Of a stretch of 64,000 nucleotides of DNA, positions 58,015 through 64,000 are shown piece after piece (within the stretch, counting starts at the first letter, position 1; every line of letters starts with the position of its first letter). Below the pieces are notes generated by a model. The model ran no database searches and was not told the DNA's origin. It worked only from the letters and a program-made list of their open reading frames with translations. A program made the position numbers and the translations under genes. Origin of the DNA: Hofstenia miamia (taxonomy: Eukaryota; Xenacoelomorpha; Acoela; Hofsteniidae); contig CABFPE010000209.1 in assembly GCA_900660155.1 (NCBI GenBank), positions 731,754-795,753 of the forward strand, in the 5' to 3' direction.

Positions 58015-58060
58015 TATATATATATACATGTATATATATATACATATATATATATATACA
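58015..58060. repeat. TA-rich microsatellite
   Basis: TATATA units interrupted by CATG and ACA. Confidence 0.85.
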
Positions 58061-58309
58061 TCATGTATCTTATTGTGTCAAATATTGGCAAATGTCCATT
58101 GATGTCTTTTCATAAAATTCAGGAAAAACAGCTCTGATTTGGGAAGGAGATTTGGACTATTGCTTATTCATTCTTTCTATGAAATTTTTGAATTCATTAA
58201 GTATTAGCCAATGAACTATAATGGTTTCCATAACTTCCAACACCAGATATCCTACTTCATTGTTGCATTCTAGATGACATTTCATATGCAATATAGTCAA
58301 TACTCAATT

Positions 58310-58375
58310 AATATATATATATATATTTATATTTATATATATGTATATATATATATAAATATATATATATATATC
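58310..58375. repeat. TA-rich microsatellite
   Basis: TATATA tracts with TTTA, TGTA and AAA interruptions. Confidence 0.85.
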
Positions 58376-60129
58376 CAATACCTTACAGACCTAAAATTGC
58401 TCATTAATAAATATACATTCTTTCCATTGATTAATTATACATTAAAAAAATTAATCCAGAACTACAAGAATTGCAATTATCTCAAAAATTTTCTTAGTAT
58501 ATATGAATGTTTTTTAAACGAATATTCTCATTCTAAATCCTCAAAATTATATGTTATGTCAATCTTAAATCTCAAAATTAAAGCATTCTCAACTTCAACT
58601 CTCAATATTTGAATGTGCAATATGTGGAAAATATTAGCTTTTATATTCTATTTTTTAAATTTTAAATGCAGAAAATATCCTAAATTTTATTCATTGCATT
58701 GGTATTTTCAATTGATTGCATAAGGGAAGCATTAATTTCAAAATTAAATTAGTTTATCAAGATTTAATGGTTTTTTCTCAATCTCAATTTTGAATCTATA
58801 AGGCAATGTTTTCAAAATATTTTGTAAATAATGTTTCTTCTTGAGTAATCTCAAACATTTGCATCTTGTAGAATCTGCACCAGGCCAAATCTGACTGTAA
58901 TCTATTAATCTTTTCTCTGCCAGAGTAGTTTAGATACATTTCTTGTGTCTTCAGCAGGCTCAACTCCAACTTAATTAACTCCCTGTTGACTTATAACTTT
59001 ATGCATTTTAATCCATATTATTAAGATTCATTTTGAGCTTTTGAAAAACTTAGCTTGTTAAGGTTTGTTTTGAGTTTGCAAAAAGCAGAGAGCTTGCATT
59101 TTGCCTTTCTGAAGTTTTATTAAGGTTGGCTTTGATATTTTTAAGGCAATTTAAATTCCACCCATGAGAATTTGAAAAAATTTTTGTACAATAAAGGCAA
59201 AAGTATTTATTACAAATCAAATGAGATTGATACAAAATAACTTCAAAGTAATTTATCAATCACTTCTAATTCTTGAACAAAATATGTAAGAAAATATTCA
59301 AAAAAAATTGACATGCACCTGTTTTTGATTGTCAGATTTTCCTTGTGGATTCCTGCTTAATTTTACCTCCACATCAACTTAATTTAATCAAGCAGTGCTT
59401 TTCCTCTTCAATTTGTCAAAAGCCAATCTGACTAAATATAAAATTTAATGTAAATTAATCACTATGCTTACAAATTGTATAATTGATTAAATATGGTGTA
59501 ATTAAGGAAATATAAATCATTAAAAAAAATTATCTTTTCTTTTTTTTCTGCCAATTATCCCACAAAGTCTAGTAATTGATAAAATTATATTTTGCAATTC
59601 ATAAAGAAATTCAAGATAATTATTAATAATATGTGAATGACAATTTTTCATGATGAATCTTGTTATTGATTTTCATACCTTATTCATGCTTCTTCTAGCA
59701 GATTTAGTTTTGATACATCAAATCAAGTTTTTGGTTTCCAAATTACTGATATTAAGAAAAAGCAAAAAAACTACGATGTGAGCTGCCTTGATGAATGCAA
59801 TTGAAACACAAAATTTCACAAATAAAGCACATTCATGATCAAGAGTCAAATGAAAGAATTTTATAAATTTGACAATGTAAATTATTTCTTAAAAAGTACT
59901 TGAAATATTCATAAGTCAGGCATATAGACAACAACCTAAAATTGGATCTCAAGCTTTGATCTTAAATTTCAAAAATTTTTTTATAGTTTTAATCTCATCT
60001 GAATGTTTAAATATTATATAATCATGCAAATGACTGCTTACAGTATTATATTTGTTGACAACAAAATTAAATTTTAAGTTTTCTTAATGCCATTATTTTT
60101 TGTGCTTCATTCATTATTTGTATTTGAAG

Positions 60130-61690
60130 GAAAATGAATTGTAACAAAAAATACACCAATCTGAGTCCTTGAAAGTGTCTATTTCAAAAATTTCTTTTGT
60201 AATATTTGCTTCAGTGACATCTCATGCTGCAACATCTAAAATTCTATCAAAATTGTACCTTATAAAGAGTTCATTGTCCATAGACTCCGCAGATAAGTTT
60301 GCTTGAATTCAGTTTGGATCAATTTGTGGAGAGAAAATGCTCATTCCATATTGTATAGAAGGAGATGAAGAGGATATCTGTCCAAAACAACTGCATCAAT
60401 TAGACAGATTATGTCCTGTAACAACTCTTTTTCTTCAACAAATTTGGCATGTTGATTATTGGGCAACACTGCTTTTGCCCAAGACTCAAAAACCTGTTTT
60501 TCAAAGTCAGTTGGCTCATCCAACAAGTGACCCAAAAAATCCTCATTTGTGTGTTGTATATATGAAGATATGCAGTTCATGACTATTCCCAAAGAGCTGG
60601 TTTTAAATTGCTTCCATTGTTTTTGGAAAACATTTTCCTCCAAAATAGCTTTTCTTTCTGTAATGCAGGCTTTTTGAGCTATGCATTATGTATTGAATGA
60701 AATGCTGTGATAATGTCAAAAACATTGGTGTTGTCCTTTTGAACAATCATTAGCTGTTTACAAACTTCATTAAGGATCTGTTTTGTTTGCTCAAACTGAA
60801 CCACTTCTAATTCAGTACATACATTTTTGGTCAAAGCAAAGCATAAACTGTCATATCTAGCTGTCCATCTTGTCAGTGAATATCTAGGTAGGAGCTTGTT
60901 GTGTACTATTTCATCTAATATTGTCAGTGATTCTTTTGCAATGTCCACTTGTGCAAAAACATCTTTAATGATTAAATTCAAAAGATGAGCACTACAGCTC
61001 ACATTGAGTATTTGGGGGTTCTCTTCATGAATCAACTGTAGACCTCCTTGGATATTTCTTGCATTATCTGCAACTATTTCTATGATTCTGCTACCTATCA
61101 AAGTGGAAATGGACTGATGTAACAAATTCTGAGAATACACTGCAAGTTTTGACAACATAATGAAACTTGATAGGTAAAATATCTTCTTACCATTCCAAAT
61201 AAGGATTCAAACATGATGTTGTTTGGAAACACTGTCAGTCCAACCATCCACCAATAGCATAACAAACTGTCCTTTCATTTCATCTGTTATAATTTGTCTG
61301 CATTCATTGGCAAGGGATTTAATTCTTTCTGAGATTTTATGATGAGATTTAACTGCACATTGATATGCCCATTGAAAGAATTCATCTTCAACAATATCAT
61401 GTGGAAGAACATGTGATGAACAGCATGTGGCAATTGCTTGTCAGTCCAAAGCTGATAAATTTGGTAAGCTTACTGGTACAAGGTAATCTGATATCTTTAA
61501 AATTTTTGTTAGGAACTTTTTCTTAAAAAAATTCAGGATGCTTTGCCTCTAAATGGTTTTGCAAATTAGAAGAATGTTTTTTTGCTGACTCATATGTAAT
61601 CTTTGTTGAACACAATTTGCATGAGCATTTGTTTTCACCAGCAAGTGCAAAGTGTTTTTCATATGAAGACATGGCAGAAGCAACTGAAAT
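60130..61690 (-). pseudogene. hAT transposase relic with BED finger
   Basis: Minus-strand blocks come in hAT order. An N-terminal BED-type zinc finger has CSCKLCSTKITYES then HSSNLQNHLEAKH (61545-61660). Then comes HDIVEDEFFQWAYQCAVKSH (about 61340-61410) and the catalytic-domain segment FVMLLVDGWTDSVSKQHHV (61215-61275). The frame at 60679-61158 follows with IVADNARNIQGGLQLI, NVSCSAHLLNLIIKDVF and RYSLTRWTARYDSL, and the frame at 60341-60643 completes a helical C-terminal part. It is broken by a few stops and shifts, for example near 61195, 61440 and 60660. No hATC dimerisation motif was seen at the end. Long open pieces suggest moderate age. Confidence 0.75.
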
Positions 61691-61789
61691 AAAAATCACA
61701 CATCACATAAATCACATGTCATCACATAAATGAATCTACCATTAACAGCCTCTGATTGGCTGTTACATTAATGGCAGTTTGCTGTTCAC

Positions 61790-61811
61790 AGCAATGCCAT
61801 TTCCATCCCTG
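61790..61811 (-). mobile_element. Putative 5' terminus of the hAT element
   Basis: On the minus strand, reading from 61811 inward, the sequence starts CAGGGATGGAAATGGCATTG, a typical hAT terminal repeat. It lies about 130 bases upstream of the BED-finger start codon. The bases just outside (GTTTTGTT on the plus strand) would be the target duplication, but I could not find the other end. Confidence 0.5.
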
Positions 61812-62079
61812 GTTTTGTTTAATATAAATGATTTTTTCCTTTAAAATTTATTTAATATGCCTTTGTTTTAATTTTTATTTATTTTATTAAATTTATTGAT
61901 TTTAAAAAAAGAGCAAGTTTTTTTGCATCATTGAATTTTTTGGAAGGTAAACCCATTTCTTCTCTAATATTTTATCATATTTTTCATGATAATTCTAGCT
62001 TATCTACTCTTTGCTAAAATTACTAAAATACAAAAACAAACAAAACTTTGTATTTAAGAAGAATTTTTCAACATTTTAG
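61812..62079. other. Spacer between the hAT terminus and the Penelope-like fragment
   Basis: AT-rich, no features seen. Confidence 0.3.
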
Positions 62080-62301
62080 GAACCATAATTTGATGTCATT
62101 ATCAATTGAATTGAGCTTAGTTAACATTTTTTCTGCATTTTCTTCATTGTCAACTAAAGCAAATATGTCATCCATACATCTTTGATAGAAATTGAACTCT
62201 ATATGGTTTTCAACATATTGTTCTTCAATTGAAGAAAGATAAATGTTAGCTAAAGCTAATCCATCTTTCTATAGATAGAAATCTCCTTTGAATTCCATAA
62301 G
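62080..62301 (-). pseudogene. Penelope-like element reverse-transcriptase fragment
   Basis: The minus strand reads MEFKGDFYL, stop, then KDGLALANIYLSSIEEQYVE, IEFNFYQRCMDDIFALVDNE and ENAEKMLTKLNSIDNDIKLWF. The arrangement (K-G-D-F-Y-L-Q-x-D-G-L-A...ANI-x-(18-28)-Y-x-R-x-x-D-D-I-F-A) is characteristic of Penelope-like RTs. The MGSPLSP-type residues between GLA and LAN are deleted, the R-Y/C-M-D-D catalytic pair is kept. Only about 75 codons remain, so this is a fragment. GIY-YIG endonuclease sequence was not found. Confidence 0.6.
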
Positions 62302-63019
62302 TGTCTAAATACAAAAGAAGATTATATACATAAACTATTGTTACCAATAATTAAGATTTAGTGAAATGAAATATTGCCTATAAAATCAACTAAATTTAGA
62401 GGGAATTATTTGTAAAACTGATGATGACTTTGTAAGTCAAAATATATTTGAATGGTTTTGTTAAAACCATAATCTAATTTAATGTATTCTTAATTGTTTT
62501 TTATATTTATTTTTGTGCTTTTCCTGTATTTTTCATAGTTTTTCTAGTTCATCCTAAATGAAGAAATGAAAGTATAATATAAACAGTGAAAAGTTGATGA
62601 ACTCTTGAACAACTATAAAAAATACAATGAATTTGCAAAAATTAATACAGTAAACAATTTAGAATGATTTAAATTACACTGTAATTTCTAGTTAATTGAA
62701 AAATTCATCACAAATACTAAAAATTTGTTACCTTTGGTATTTTAGAAAATTTTGGCAAAAAGTAGATAAGCTTAGAAATATAGTGAAAATATGGTGTAGT
62801 CAATAATTCAGGAAAAGATAAAATAGCAGAACAAAATCAGATTGGGACACTATTTCTGGAAATGGAATTTATTGGTATTAGTCAAATATAAAAGAATATA
62901 ACATAAACAATGATTTAAAAATTATCATAAAAAATATTATTTATTTAAGTAGAGGTGTGAAATGATAAATGAATTTTTGAAAATAATTTTATGATGAATT
63001 TGAGCACTAAAATATTGTT

Positions 63020-63300
63020 ACTCACTTTGCTTGTCCTAGGCAGGTGAAAAATTAACTTTAAAAGTCCAAGGCAGCAAGAAATGTTTTAATAGAAAGTCTG
63101 AGGCAGATGAAAAATTAACTTTAAAAGTCTGAGGCAGCAAGAAATTTTACTAAAAAAAGTCTGAGGCAGGTGGAAAATTAACTTTAAAAGTCTGAGGCAG
63201 CAAGAAACTTTTTAATAGAAAGTCTAAGGCAGGTGAGAAATTAACTTTAAAAGTCTGAGGCAGCAAGAAATTTTATTATAAAAAGTCTAAGGCAGCAATT
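63020..63300. repeat. 63-bp dimeric tandem repeat
   Basis: The word AGTCTGAGGCAG (or AAGGCAG) recurs at alternating intervals of 31 and 32 bases: AGGCAG at 63038, 63069, 63101, 63132, 63164, 63195, 63227, 63258 and 63290. The odd members are followed by xTGAAAAATTAACTTTAAA, the even ones by CAAGAAATTTT, so the true unit is a 63-bp dimer present about four times. A stray copy of the core word lies at 63381. Confidence 0.85.
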
Positions 63301-63972
63301 AAAGATTTCAGAAAAATGCAGACAATTTGATTGGATGAAAATATTTGTTGATGTCACTTCTGTGATGTTATCAAAGTCCAAGGCAGGTTTTAAAGATTCC
63401 TGAATTTATTAAATCTAGTTATGACAATTATTTTCTAGTGTATGATAATTATGTTAATTGTAACAGCAAAGTATATAAAGGTTATATTTGCTTCATATTA
63501 ATAGTAAATAAATTTATCTAGAAAATGTATATTCAATTTGCAGACACTCATTTCAGCAACATTGACAGGCATTGATGAAAACATATATAGCCTTCCTGAA
63601 CTGATATTTTTTGGAATTTTCAAACTTTTTTAATAATTACAAGTGTATTTATTAATTACTATATTGCTAGCAATTCAGTTATAGAGAGATTTTGTTCTTG
63701 CTCTTAACACTTTCAGTGCTGTAGATTTACATTATCAGAAACCATGTGCAGAGCTCAAAGCCACATATTTTTACATTTTCAGAAAAACAGCTTATGTTGG
63801 CATAGGAACATAAATTTATGCCATGCATTGCTATTGAACTGTGGAAAGTATTGACACAGGTTTTACACACAGCACACAGCTGTTTTGTGCATAACACAGA
63901 ACAGTTTGTCCAAAATTGCTCAGCATTGAAACTGTTAATGTGGCTTGTTGCTTTTAACAATCTTCATTTCTT
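63301..63972. other. Intergenic after the tandem repeat
   Basis: One short minus-strand frame (63727-63960) with several cysteines has no recognised domain. Nothing else is supported. Confidence 0.3.
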
Positions 63973-64000
63973 GTATATATATATATATATATATATATAT
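63973..64000. repeat. TA microsatellite at the right edge
   Basis: About 14 TA units run to the last base of the window and probably continue beyond. Confidence 0.9.

Larger units (their letters stand above)
57841..64000. other. CpG-depleted segment at the right end
   Basis: From about 57840 to the end I found only three CG dinucleotides (near 58519, 59774 and 60288), while regions to the left of similar AT content have several per few hundred bases. At this base composition about a hundred would be expected by chance. The segment contains a hAT relic, a Penelope-like fragment, TA microsatellites and a 63-bp tandem repeat. Long parts (58620-60130, 62310-63000) show nothing else. Confidence 0.75.

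Noticed and set aside
63038-63295. CRISPR-like array because of regularly spaced short words
   Set aside because: Spacers are themselves repeated, the period alternates 31/32 and the context is a eukaryotic genome, so it is a tandem minisatellite.

Overview
The window is AT-rich DNA from a eukaryote, most likely an invertebrate animal. The evidence is GT-AG introns with matching phases, polyadenylation signals, animal-type domains (LDL-receptor class A, rhodopsin-like GPCR, MANSC-like, TIR-SAM) and a dense mixture of animal transposon families. I cannot assign a phylum. Genes are sparse: four protein genes are convincing, and one of those runs off the left edge. Most other recognisable sequence is transposon, most of it decayed. 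Two single N bases (24813 and 51168) show that this is an assembly with unresolved positions.

Left part (1-10 kb). A minus-strand secreted or receptor protein made of LDLa modules occupies 1-3693 in at least three exons and continues beyond base 1. A 751-bp non-autonomous hAT element with perfect 8-bp target duplications sits in its first intron. A minus-strand seven-transmembrane receptor follows at 7418-8383 (exon probably from 8397). A hAT C-terminal relic and an unrecognised 82-residue reading frame lie upstream of it.

Transposon-rich middle (11-40 kb). A mariner element at 11761-13591 has an almost intact DD34D transposase, but its 5' end has been replaced by an inverted, internally deleted copy of its own 3' half. 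Several non-autonomous hAT elements follow (13961, 15347, 16858), the last two with directly abutting target duplications. Next come a CR1/L2-like LINE on the minus strand (25.9-29.1 kb) with a second RT fragment at 24.2-24.9 kb, a piggyBac relic (30.1-30.9 kb), a hAT relic with both ends (31.7-33.5 kb), an R4/Dong-like LINE with a restriction-enzyme-like endonuclease (33.9-36.0 kb), and another LINE RT fragment that converges on the same TAA tract (36.1-37.2 kb).

Right-centre (40-56 kb). There is a long palindromic element (40331-41186), a single-exon type I membrane protein with a MANSC/PAN-like cysteine cluster (41632-42264), a pogo/Tigger-like fragment, and decayed LINE pieces at 45-47.7 kb. 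A TIR-SAM protein (54023-55060) with a conserved putative catalytic glutamate and an unfamiliar C-terminal beta-rich domain is the most interesting gene: it fits a candidate NAD-consuming innate-immune effector.

Right end (about 57.8-64 kb). This segment has almost no CpG dinucleotides (I counted three over about 6 kb), unlike everything to its left. It carries a hAT transposase relic, a Penelope-like RT fragment and a 63-bp dimeric tandem repeat. It may be a heavily methylated repeat block, foreign DNA, or an assembly chimera.

The host genes do not form an obvious pathway. They are linked only loosely by theme: cell-surface receptors plus one candidate immune protein.
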